In this document: positions 12,564 to 19,815 of the stretch, one piece after another
How the letters are laid out: every line of letters begins with the position of its first letter
How positions within the stretch are numbered: the first letter of the stretch is position 1
DNA from: CAWIJK01 sp963836375
Lineage (GTDB): Bacteria; Actinomycetota; Acidimicrobiia; Acidimicrobiales; RAAP-2
Reading direction: 5' to 3'
NCBI GenBank assembly: GCA_963836375.1
Contig: CAWIJK010000004.1
Location: forward strand, 186,001 to 250,000
DNA: 64,000 nucleotides
Notes under the pieces: model-generated
Told to the model about the DNA's origin: nothing
What the model saw: only the letters and a program-made list of their open reading frames with translations
Database searches by the model: none
Program-made: the position numbers and the translations under genes

Positions 12564-13004
12564 GTGCGAAGCGTGTGGTTCTCCCCGCGGTCGGTGGGCC
12601 TCCACGTCATCGTGGTGGTGCTCACCCCCGTGTTCATCCTGCTGTTCTTGTGGCAAGTCCGGCGGGCCACCTCGGGCAACACGTTGAGTTGGGCCTACGT
12701 CTTCGAGTGGCCGTTCTTCTTGGGCTATCTCCTCTACATGTGGTGGCGGCTCGTCCACGAGGCCGCGACCGAGGGGCCCGGGGCGGCGGGAACGGCCGGG
12801 GAGTCGGCCACGGCCGACGCCACCGCGCCCGACGCGGCGCCGGGGGCCCGAGGTGGCGCCCGTCGGCCCGACACCGGGCGCGCCCAGGGCACCGCGTCGC
12901 CGGCCCGGGCCCCGCAGGCGACGGACCACGACGACGAGGAGCTGGCCGCCTACAACCGCTACCTGGCCGAGCTCAACGCCAGCGGGCGCTCCAAGCACTG
13001 GTAG
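12564..13004 (+). CDS. Small conserved actinobacterial membrane protein
   Basis: 146 residues from a GTG. Two membrane segments (about 10-28 and 42-60, the latter SWAYVFEWPFFLGYLLYMWWRLVHE) are followed by a Gly/Ala/Pro-rich variable region. A conserved-looking C-terminal motif, DEELAAYNRYLAELNA, ends the protein. Relatives with the same FEWP...YMWW and AAYNRYLA signature occur widely in Actinobacteria, and some are mislabelled as glucitol operon regulators. No enzymatic motif is visible. The function is unknown. Confidence 0.75.
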   Translation: MRSVWFSPRSVGLHVIVVVLTPVFILLFLWQVRRATSGNTLSWAYVFEWPFFLGYLLYMWWRLVHEAATEGPGAAGTAGESATADATAPDAAPGARGGARRPDTGRAQGTASPARAPQATDHDDEELAAYNRYLAELNASGRSKHW

Positions 13005-13049
13005 CAGCCGACCCGGCGGCGCGTCGCACAGCGGCCCTGGCGTCGCTCG

Positions 13050-13122
13050 CTGGCGGGGGAGGGCTCGAACCTCCAACATCCGGCTCCAAAGGCCGGCGTT
13101 CTGCCGATTGAACTACCCGCCA
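13050..13122 (-). tRNA. tRNA-Gln (UUG)
   Basis: Read on the minus strand it folds as a 73-base cloverleaf. The acceptor stem is UGGCGGG/CCCGCCA, the D arm contains AGUUCAAUCGGCAGAAC, the anticodon stem is CCGGC/GCCGG around loop CUUUGGA (anticodon UUG), and the T arm is GGAGG-UUCGAGC-CCUCC. The discriminator base is G, as expected for tRNA-Gln. The CCA end is not encoded. Confidence 0.95.
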
Positions 13123-13354
13123 ATCGGGACACCACGCGTACCACACGGCCGTCGTCGGCCGGGCGCCCGGGCGTTCCCCCGAGCCCGGGCCGGCACCGGT
13201 CCCCGGCGCTCGAAGAGCGCTAAGAATGTCCTAAGTGCCTGCGTGGGGCGGACAAGGCACAGGTATGCTCCGCGCCACCGGGGGGTGGTCGCCGACACCG
13301 GGCGGCCGGACCGAGCCGCAGCGGCCCGCACCCGAAAAAGGAGACGGCGATCGG

Positions 13355-14025
13355 ATGAGGGTCCTCGTAGTGGACGACGATCCAGCGGTCAGCAGCTCCC
13401 TCGACCGGGCGCTGCGCCTGGAGGGCTACGAGGTGGCGACGGCGCCCGACGGTCACGGCGCCCTCCAGGCCCTGGCCCTCTCCCCCCCGACGCCGTCGTG
13501 CTGGATCTCGGGCTGCCCGACATCGACGGGCTGGAGGTCTGCCGCCGGATGCGCGGCGCGGGCAACGACACGCCGGTGCTCATGCTGACTGCCCGCGACG
13601 CCGTCGACGACCGGGTCCAGGGTCTCGACGCGGGGGCCGACGACTACCTGGTCAAGCCGTTCGCCCTGGCCGAGCTCCTGGCCCGACTGCGGGCCCTCCT
13701 GCGGCGACGGGCCGACGACGGAGCCGAGCCCCTGCGCTTCGCCGACCTCTCGCTCGACCCGGGCACCCGTGAGGCCCGGCGCGGCGAGCGCACCTTCACC
13801 GTGACCCGGATCGAGTTCGACCTGCTCGAGCTGTTCTTGAACAACCCGCGCCAGGTGCTCACCCGCGACGTCATCTTGGACCGGGTCTGGGGCTACAACT
13901 TCGACTCGGGCACCAACTCGCTGGCCGTCTACGTCGGGTACCTGCGGCGCAAGACCGAGGCCGGGAACGAGCCGAGGCTGATCCACACCGTGCGCGGGGT
14001 CGGCTACGTCCTCAAAGAGCAATGA
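13355..14025 (+). CDS. MprA-like OmpR-family response regulator (one apparent frameshift)
   Basis: The start is the ATG at 13355 behind an AAAAAGGAG ribosome site. The receiver domain begins MRVLVVDDDPAV. At the seven-C run 13482-13488 the reading frame must gain one base, after which it continues DAVVLDLGLPDIDGLEV (acceptor Asp51), DDYLVKPFA (Lys101) and a winged-helix DNA-binding domain ending HTVRGVGYVLKEQ. The restored protein is 223 residues, the exact family length. It overlaps the kinase by 4 bases (ATGA). Such pairs sense envelope stress in mycobacteria. The break may be a sequencing error in the C run, since both flanks look fully conserved. Confidence 0.88.
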
Positions 14026-15399
14026 CTTTTCGCACCCGGCTGGTGCTGGCCGCCACCGTGGCGGTCGTCTTCGCCGTGCTCGTGGCCGCCATCGCCTCGT
14101 ACTTCGCCGCCTCCAACGCGCTCATCAACTCCCTCGACAACTCGCTCTCTTCGCGGGCTTCGGCCAGCATCAGCGACGCGGCGGCCCGGGGCCGACCGCT
14201 CGACCAGAACGACTTCTACGGCGAGGACGCGTCGGTCATCCCGCCGACGTGTCCGTCAGGGGGTGACGCACTGCCGGTCACCGGCCCGGCCTGCGCCGTG
14301 GCGTCGGGCCGGGCCAGGCCCTACTTCGCCACCGTGCAGATCAAGGGCACCCCCTACCGGGAGCTCGTGACCCCGGTGCCCCCCGGGATCCTCGTCTCGA
14401 CCAGCGCCGGCGTCGAGGAGTTCCCCAACGGCGGGGCCCTCCAGCTGGCCACCCCCCTCAGCGGGGTGAACAGCCAGCTGACCAACCTGGGCCTGGCCCT
14501 GACCGCGGTGGCCATCGCCGGCATCCTGCTGGCCATCCTCCTCGGGTGGCTGGTGGCCCGGACCGCCCTGGTCCCCCTGGACGAGCTGACCTCGGCCGTC
14601 GAGGACGTGGCCGAGACCACCGACGTCTCCAAGCGCCTCGACGCCGGGGGGCCCGACGAGCTGGGCCGCCTCCGCCGCGCCTTCAACCGGCTGCTGGCCG
14701 CCCTGGAGCGCTCGCACGAGGCCCAGCGCCAACTGGTGCTCGACGCCACCCACGAGCTGCGCACCCCGCTCACCAGCCTGCGCACCAACCTCGAGGTGGT
14801 CCGCCGCATCGAGGAGCTCTCCGCGTCCGACCGCACGGTGCTGGTCGACGACGTGCTGACCCAGATGCAAGAGCTGACCACCTTGGTCGGCGACCTGGCC
14901 GAGCTCGCCCGGGGCGAACAGCGCCAGGAACAGCCGGCGCCCCTCCGGCTCGACCAGGTGGTGGAGGACGCGGTGGCCGTGGCCACCACCCACGGACGCT
15001 CGCGCGGGGTCAGCTTCGAGGTCGACACCCGGCCGACCTGGGTCACCGGACGGCGCGAGCGGCCTCGCCCGGGCCGTGGGCAACCTGCTCGACAACGCCC
15101 TCAAGTGGAGCCCCGACGGCGCCCCGGTGGCGGTGACCTGCTGGGCCGGCGAGGTGTCGGTGCGCGACCACGGTCCGGGCATCGAGCCGGCGGACCTGCC
15201 CCACGTCTTCGACCGCTTCTACCGGGCGCCGGCCGCCCGGGGCCTGCCCGGCTCGGGGCTCGGGCTGGCCATCGTGGCCCAGGTGGCCCAGGCCGACGGC
15301 GGGCGGGTCAGCGCCTCTCGGGCCGAGGGCGGCGGGGCGCTGCTCACCCTCACCCTCCCGGTCGTGCCCGAGCCGGCCGAGGTGCCGGTCGACGACTGA
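14022..15399 (+). CDS. MprB-like sensor histidine kinase (one apparent frameshift)
   Basis: The product has transmembrane helices at about 7-28 and 155-178 flanking an external sensor region, and a HAMP domain at about 180-232. The HisKA phospho-acceptor is His244 in DATHELRTPLTSL. The frame then breaks near 15061-15066, where one base is in excess. It resumes with the ATPase boxes GNLLDNALKWSP (N), DHGPGIEP (G1), FDRFYRA (F) and GSGLGLAIV (G2). Corrected length is 458 residues, normal for the family. It phosphorylates the response regulator encoded immediately upstream. All catalytic motifs survive, so an assembly error is as likely as a broken gene. Confidence 0.87.
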
Positions 15400-15726
15400 G
15401 GGCCGAGCCGGGCGCCGGATCGGCGGCGGGCCGTTCTTCGGGAGTTCTTAACGACCTCTCGACCCGGTTTCACCGAGGGGGACCACGATGGCGGTTCCCG
15501 AGGGCGAAGGAGCACCGAGGACCGGCAGCCGGCGAGGACGCCAACGACACGAGACCACCACCTCGTGTCCGCCGCACCACGCACCGGGGCGTCACCCAGG
15601 GCGCCGGGCCGACCGTGGAGGTTCGTCCGACGGGGTGCCGCCGGAGCCCCCTCCCGGCGGTCGTCGGCCCGGGGGGTGGGCCACCCGCCCCCCGGGCCGC
15701 ACCACCCCGCCGCCTCCACCGGCCCC
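15400..15726. other. Intergenic region without recognisable gene
   Basis: 327 bases between the kinase stop and the convergent glyoxalase-like gene. Open frames here are Pro/Arg/Gly-rich with no family resemblance and no ribosome site. No hairpin with a T-run was seen. Confidence 0.6.
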
Positions 15727-16092
15727 TCAGGCGGCGATGAGCTCGATCCGGTTCCCGAACGGGTCGTCGACGTAGCAGCGCTCGACCCCGGCCAGCTCGT
15801 GGTCGTCTCGCACCTCGTGGCCGGCGGCCACCAGCCGGTCGCGCAACGCGCCGAGGTCCCGGACGACCAGGGCCGGGTGGGCCTTGCGGGCCGGGCGGAA
15901 GTCCGCTTCGACCCCGAGGTGCACGGTGACCGCGCCGTTGGAGAACCAGCACCCGCCCCGCGAGGCCAAGGACGCGGGCTTGTCCTGGCGGACCAGGCCG
16001 AGCAGGCCGCTGTAGAAGGCCTCGGCCCGCTGCTCGGCACCCGCCGGCATGGCGAGTTGCACGTGGTCCAGGCCGATGAGCTGGTCCGACAC
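15727..16092 (-). CDS. VOC-superfamily (glyoxalase/dioxygenase fold) protein
   Basis: 121 residues from the GTG at 16092, chosen because ACGGAGG lies five to six bases upstream; another GTG at 16098 would abut the ribosome site. The sequence shows the paired beta-alpha-beta-beta-beta modules of the vicinal oxygen chelate fold: LDHVQLAMPAG, an internal VTVHLGVE strand and the terminal YVDDPFGNRIELI, which supplies a metal-ligand Glu. A long in-frame extension upstream is antisense to ispE and was rejected. The substrate is unknown. Confidence 0.8.
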   Translation of the reverse strand: MSDQLIGLDHVQLAMPAGAEQRAEAFYSGLLGLVRQDKPASLASRGGCWFSNGAVTVHLGVEADFRPARKAHPALVVRDLGALRDRLVAAGHEVRDDHELAGVERCYVDDPFGNRIELIAA

Positions 16093-16186
16093 GGGCACCT
16101 CCGTGGGTCCGGGCCCGGGGTCGACCGGGGCCTCCGCCGAGGCTACCTGGCGGTCGGGTCGGGCGACCGCTAGCGTGCCGCACGGC

Positions 16187-16285
16187 ATGGGATCGCTCAT
16201 CAAGAAGCGCCGCAAGCGCATGCGCAAGAAGAAGCACAAGAAGATGCTCAAGGCCACCCGCTGGCAGCGCCGGGCCGGCAAGTAG
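16187..16285 (+). CDS. Small ribosomal subunit protein bS22 (AURKAIP1/COX24 domain)
   Basis: A 32-residue, very basic protein (MGSLIKKRRKRMRKKKHKKM at the start, ending TRWQRRAGK) from the ATG at 16187. This matches the AURKAIP1/COX24-type peptide MGSxIKKRRKRMxKKKHxK found across Actinobacteria and seen as bS22 in mycobacterial 30S structures. It stands alone, divergent from the VOC gene and convergent with ispE. Identification is by remembered family sequence. Confidence 0.88.
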   Translation: MGSLIKKRRKRMRKKKHKKMLKATRWQRRAGK

Positions 16286-16319
16286 GTCCCCCAGCCCCTC
16301 GACCGCCCCGACGCTCGGC

Positions 16320-16345
16320 CCGAGCCGCCCCCCGGGGCGGCTCGG
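16320..16345. terminator. Bidirectional terminator hairpin between bS22 and ispE
   Basis: CCGAGCCGCCC and GGGCGGCTCGG form a perfect 11-bp stem around a 4-base loop, followed by only TT. It lies between two convergent genes and could stop transcription from both sides. The lack of a T-run is usual in high-GC genomes. Confidence 0.6.
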
Positions 16346-16349
16346 TTGG

Positions 16350-17204
16350 TCAGGGCCCCGGGCGCCCCGTCGGCCCCGCCCGACCGGCCGGCCCCGTCGA
16401 TCCGGCCGGCCCTGCCGGCCCAGCCCACCCGGCCGGCACCGTGCGCACCGCCAGCAGCGGCGCCGTCTCGGGGCCCACGGTGAGCGAGCGTCGCCCGCCC
16501 AGGCCGAGCGCCTCGGGCACCCCCTCGACGAACCAGGTCGAGCCGCTCCCGGCCAGCACGGGCTCGCGGCCGGTGGCCCCGGCCAGCCGGTCCCGCCAGC
16601 GGGCCAGGCGGGGCTCGACCGCCAGGGCGGCGTGGGTGAGGTCGTTGCGACCCGCAACCTCGGGGCGTCCGGTCCACCCACCGGGCCCCAGGGCGTCGAA
16701 GGCCCCGTAGACGGCGCCGGTGTCGACCCCGAAGGGGGGGCACAACAAGACGAAGGACCGCTCCCGGTGCTCGAGGGCCCGCACCCGCTCGCCGGCGCCG
16801 GTGACCTCGGCCCGTCCGCCGGTCACGCAGAACGGCACGTCGGCGCCGAGGGCGGCCGCCACCTCGGGGTCGGCGATCCCGGCCCAGCGCAAGATGGCCG
16901 CCGCGTCGGTCGACCCCCCGCCCAGCCCGCCGCCCAACGGAATGCGCTTGACCAGGCGGACCCCGGCCCGCCGGCCGACGGCCGCCAGGGCCCGGCGGAC
17001 CAGGTTCTCGGGTCCGGCCGCCGGCCCGGACAGCGCCGGCGGCCGGGTGACCACCACCAGCGAGTCCCCCTCGGGGTCCACGGTCAGCTCGTCGGCCAGG
17101 TCGACCGACACCATCTCGGCCACCAAGTCGTGCAGCCCGTCGTCGCGGACGCCCTGCACCTCGAGGGACACGGTGAGCTTGGCCGGGGCCACCAGGCGCT
17201 CCAC
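16350..17204 (-). CDS. ispE: 4-diphosphocytidyl-2-C-methyl-D-erythritol kinase
   Basis: The start is a GTG at 17204 (VERLVAPAKLTVSLEV), two bases after the ksgA stop; 284 residues. The GHMP-kinase ATP loop is clear (IPLGGGLGGGSTDAAA), with DVPFCVTGG and the C-terminal LAGSGSTWF region. The enzyme phosphorylates CDP-methylerythritol in the MEP isoprenoid pathway. The last 25 residues are a Gly/Pro/Ala-rich tail not typical of the family. The ksgA-ispE order is conserved in Actinobacteria. Confidence 0.95.
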   Translation of the reverse strand: MERLVAPAKLTVSLEVQGVRDDGLHDLVAEMVSVDLADELTVDPEGDSLVVVTRPPALSGPAAGPENLVRRALAAVGRRAGVRLVKRIPLGGGLGGGSTDAAAILRWAGIADPEVAAALGADVPFCVTGGRAEVTGAGERVRALEHRERSFVLLCPPFGVDTGAVYGAFDALGPGGWTGRPEVAGRNDLTHAALAVEPRLARWRDRLAGATGREPVLAGSGSTWFVEGVPEALGLGGRRSLTVGPETAPLLAVRTVPAGWAGPAGPAGSTGPAGRAGPTGRPGP

Positions 17205-17206
17205 CG

Positions 17207-18052
17207 CTAGGTCCCGGCCCCGCTGGCCGGCGTCCACCCGGCCAGCCGCCCCCACTGCTCGACGCCGAGCTCCTCGGCCCGGGCCTCGGGGGCGACCCCC
17301 GAGCCGGCGAAGGCGCCCGGCGCGACCAGTCCGGCCAGGGACCGGCGCAGCATCTTGCGGCGCTGGCCGAACCCGGCCCGCACGACGGCGAACAGCCGGT
17401 CGTAGGCGACGGCGCTCGGGTCGACGGCCGGGCTGGGGCGCCGGTCGATCCGGACCAGGGACGACTCCACCTTGGGGCGGGGGACGAACACGGTGGCCGG
17501 CACCCGGCCCACCACCGCGGCCCGGGCCCAGTAGGCGACCTTGACCGACACCGCGCCGTAGGCCGGGTCGCCCGGGGTGGCGGCCAGGCGCTCGGCCACC
17601 TCGCGCTGGACCATGACCACGAGGGTGGCCACCTGGGGCGCCCGCTCGAGCACCGAGACCACCAGCGGGGTGGCGAGGTTGTAGGGGAGGTTGGCCACGA
17701 GGACCCACGGGGCGCCGCCGGGGGGCCCGAGGAGGTCCGACCAGTCGAGGTCCAAGGCGTCGGCCTCGACCACCCTCACCTCGCGCCCGGCCACCACCTG
17801 ACCCAGGACGGGCACGAGCCCCCGGTCGACCTCGACGGCGACGACCCGGGCGCCGGCCTCGGCCAGGGCCAGGGTCAGCGAGCCGAGGCCGGCCCCGATC
17901 TCGACCACCCGGGTCCCCTCGCTCACCCCGGCCAGGCGGGCGATGCGGCGCACCGTGTTGGGGTCGACGACGAAGTTCTGCCCGAGGGCCCGGCTCGGTC
18001 GGAGGCCGTGGTCGCCCAGCAGGCGCTGGACGTCCGACCTCGAGTGGGTCAC
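17207..18052 (-). CDS. ksgA: 16S rRNA (A1518/A1519) dimethyltransferase
   Basis: 281 residues. SAM-binding motif VVEIGAGLGSLT, acidic EVDRGLVPVL, the catalytic NLPYN, and the family segments GQNFVVDPN at the N-terminus and FVPRPKVESSLV in the middle. RsmA/KsgA dimethylates two adenines in helix 45 of 16S rRNA late in 30S assembly. It overlaps the upstream RlpA-like gene by 4 bases and is followed by ispE after 2 bases, forming a tight operon. Confidence 0.97.
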   Translation of the reverse strand: MTHSRSDVQRLLGDHGLRPSRALGQNFVVDPNTVRRIARLAGVSEGTRVVEIGAGLGSLTLALAEAGARVVAVEVDRGLVPVLGQVVAGREVRVVEADALDLDWSDLLGPPGGAPWVLVANLPYNLATPLVVSVLERAPQVATLVVMVQREVAERLAATPGDPAYGAVSVKVAYWARAAVVGRVPATVFVPRPKVESSLVRIDRRPSPAVDPSAVAYDRLFAVVRAGFGQRRKMLRRSLAGLVAPGAFAGSGVAPEARAEELGVEQWGRLAGWTPASGAGT

Positions 18053-18618
18053 CAGGAGATGGTAACGGCGGCCACGCCCTCACTCAGGTCGGCGATCTGG
18101 GAGAAGTCCGAGGGCGACATGTCCACCACCCGGGGCGGCCCGGCCGCCTCCCGGTCGTCGACCGTGCAGTCGGTGCTGGCCCCGGTGGCGTCGTTCACCA
18201 CGCGCAGCTCGGTCCCGAAGGGCAGCCACGGGCTGGCGCAGTCTCCGGGGGGGGCGGCGGCGTACCAGGTGGCGTCGCCCGACGCCGACTGGGTGTCCGC
18301 GGGGGCGGGTGGCGCCGTCGTGGTGGTCGTGGTCGCCGGCGGCGCCGTGGTGGTCGTCGGCGGTGGCGCCGTCGTGGTGGTCGTGGTCGCCGGCGGCGCC
18401 GTGGTGGTCGTGGTCGCCGGCGGCGCCGTGGTGGTGGTCGTGGTGGCCACCGGCGACGAGAAGCGCACCAGCGACCAGCCGGTCGTCGGTCCGGCCGGGC
18501 GCCCCCGGCCGGCGGCAACGCTCAGGGGCGCCGGGGTCTGGCCGGTGACACGCGAGGCGTGCGCCGGGCCGCTCAATAAGAGGAGGGGCACCAACAGCAG
18601 TGCTCCGCTGAAGAGCAC
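18049..18618 (-). CDS. Secreted RlpA-like (double-psi beta-barrel) cell-wall protein with Thr/Pro linker
   Basis: 189 residues from a GTG. Signal peptide (ALLLVPLLLLSGPAHAS) with probable cleavage after AHA, then about 50 residues of Thr/Pro/Ala repeats (TTTTTTAPPA type) acting as a wall-spanning linker. The C-terminal domain of about 80 residues (GDATWYAAAPPGDCASPWLPFGT, VVDMSPSDFSQIA) has the double-psi barrel pattern of RlpA and the Rpf/expansin relatives, including a terminal Asp-Met-Ser segment. It occupies the position of rpfB in the mycobacterial tatD-rpfB-ksgA-ispE cluster. A role in peptidoglycan remodelling is inferred; lytic activity is not shown. An upstream GGGGGGAGG suggests translation could begin a few codons earlier at a CTG. 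Confidence 0.78.
   Translation of the reverse strand: MLFSGALLLVPLLLLSGPAHASRVTGQTPAPLSVAAGRGRPAGPTTGWSLVRFSSPVATTTTTTAPPATTTTTAPPATTTTTTAPPPTTTTAPPATTTTTTAPPAPADTQSASGDATWYAAAPPGDCASPWLPFGTELRVVNDATGASTDCTVDDREAAGPPRVVDMSPSDFSQIADLSEGVAAVTISW
18310..18450. repeat. Imperfect tandem repeats encoding the Thr/Pro linker
   Basis: Units built from gtggtggtcgtggtcgccgg followed by cggcgcc recur about five times with small differences. They encode the TTTTTTAPPA linker of the RlpA-like protein on the opposite strand. Confidence 0.8.
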
Positions 18619-18923
18619 CGCGAACAGCGCGCGCCTCCCCCCGATGCTCTCTGTCCTCAGGGCTCCACCCTTCTCCGGGACACGAACCCGCGTCGGCCAA
18701 CGGCCGGCACGGGGGGGATGCGGGCGACGCTAGGTACCCCCGCCGGAGCCGTGCAAACCAGAATTGGCGGTGAACTCCCTGTGGGTTTCGTTCCCCCCAG
18801 GTCATGGCGGTAGAACCGACCGCCATATTTCTATCCTCCCAGTTCAAACCCGCTTTTCACCCTGTGGATAACGCGTATGTCCAGCTCACGACGGACAAAA
18901 AAAAGGGGGTCACGTGAAGGAAA
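18619..18923. promoter_or_regulatory. AT-richer intergenic region with an 8-bp inverted repeat upstream of the RlpA-ksgA-ispE operon
   Basis: About 300 bases between tatD and the RlpA-like gene, clearly poorer in GC than the surroundings at 18760-18910. ATGGCGGT (18804-18811) and ACCGCCAT (18819-18826) form a perfect 8-bp hairpin or operator with a 7-base centre. An A-run (18896-18903) lies near the tatD end. It most likely holds the operon promoter and leader. No gene was found in it. Confidence 0.5.
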
Positions 18924-19814
18924 TCACAACGAGAAAACGGCCTGGGCGGCGCCGGCCGTCGAGTCGGCCAGGGCCACGTCGTCGAGACCCCGCAGGGCGG
19001 CGATGGCGGCACCGACGACGGCCACGTAGGCCGGCTCGTTGGGGCGGCCCCGGTGGGGGACGGGGGCGAGGAACGGGCTGTCGGTCTCGACCAGCAGGCG
19101 CTCGAGCGGGCAACGCAGCGCCGCCTCGCGCACGCCGGCCGCGCCCTTGAAGGTGACGATGCCGCTGAACGACACCCACATCCCCGCGTCGAGGCAGCGG
19201 GTCAGTTCGTCTGGTCCGCCGGTGAAGCAGTGCAGCACCGTCCGCTCGGGCACCCCCTCGGACCCGAGCACCTCGAAGAGGTCGTCCCAGGCCTCACGGG
19301 CGTGGATGACCAGCGCCAAGCGGTGGGCGTTGGCCAGGGCGATCTGCTCGGCGAAGGCCCGCCGCTGGTCGGACCTCGGCGAGTGCTCGTAGTGGTAGTC
19401 GAGCCCGCACTCCCCGACCGCCACCAACGGCGCCCCCGCCGAGCGGGCGGCCTCGACCATCGACGGCAGCGGCCCGGTCCCCGCCGAGGCCTCGTGGGGG
19501 TGCAGCCCGACGGTGGCGAAGACCGCCGGGGCGTCGGGCCCGAGGGTGCCGTCGGCCGACGCCGAGGCCAGGGCCAGGGCCTGGGCCGAAGTGGCGGGGT
19601 CGGTGCCCACGCAGACCATCTGGTCGACCCCGGCCCGGCGGGCCCGGCCCAGGGCGCCGGCCAGGGCCGCCGACACCACCCCGGGCCGGTCCGGGGTGCC
19701 CGCCTGGTCGGGCCCGGGGCCCGGGCCGGCGTCGGGGGCGTCGAGGTACTCGTCTTGGAGGTGGCAGTGCGAGTCGAACCATCCGGCGGCGGCGCCGGCC
19801 CCCGGGGCGGCCAC
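18924..19814 (-). CDS. tatD: TatD-family metal-dependent DNase
   Basis: 296 residues from a GTG one base after the metG stop. Metal ligands visible in order: DSHCHLQ, GECGLDYHY, the helix around IHAREAW, HCFTGG and VETDSPFL. TatD enzymes are 3'-5' deoxyribonucleases of the amidohydrolase fold. An extra Gly/Pro-rich loop (DAGPGPGPDQAG) follows the first motif. The gene is coupled to metG, as is common in bacteria. Confidence 0.95.
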   Translation of the reverse strand: MAAPGAGAAAGWFDSHCHLQDEYLDAPDAGPGPGPDQAGTPDRPGVVSAALAGALGRARRAGVDQMVCVGTDPATSAQALALASASADGTLGPDAPAVFATVGLHPHEASAGTGPLPSMVEAARSAGAPLVAVGECGLDYHYEHSPRSDQRRAFAEQIALANAHRLALVIHAREAWDDLFEVLGSEGVPERTVLHCFTGGPDELTRCLDAGMWVSFSGIVTFKGAAGVREAALRCPLERLLVETDSPFLAPVPHRGRPNEPAYVAVVGAAIAALRGLDDVALADSTAGAAQAVFSL

Positions 19815-19815
19815 C

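Noticed and set aside
15488..15775. Small gene after the histidine kinase
   Set aside because: The 95-codon frame is Pro/Arg/Gly-rich, runs antisense into the VOC gene and has no ribosome site.
18310..18450. Repeat array that could look CRISPR-like
   Set aside because: Units are directly adjacent, vary in length and encode the Thr/Pro linker of the RlpA-like protein; there are no spacers and no cas genes.
18619..18909. Cyclic-di-AMP (ydaO-type) riboswitch upstream of the RlpA-like gene
   Set aside because: Such riboswitches precede wall-hydrolase genes in Actinobacteria, but the conserved segments I know (the GGGGTGAAT and CCCGACAGCTAACC types) are not present on either strand.
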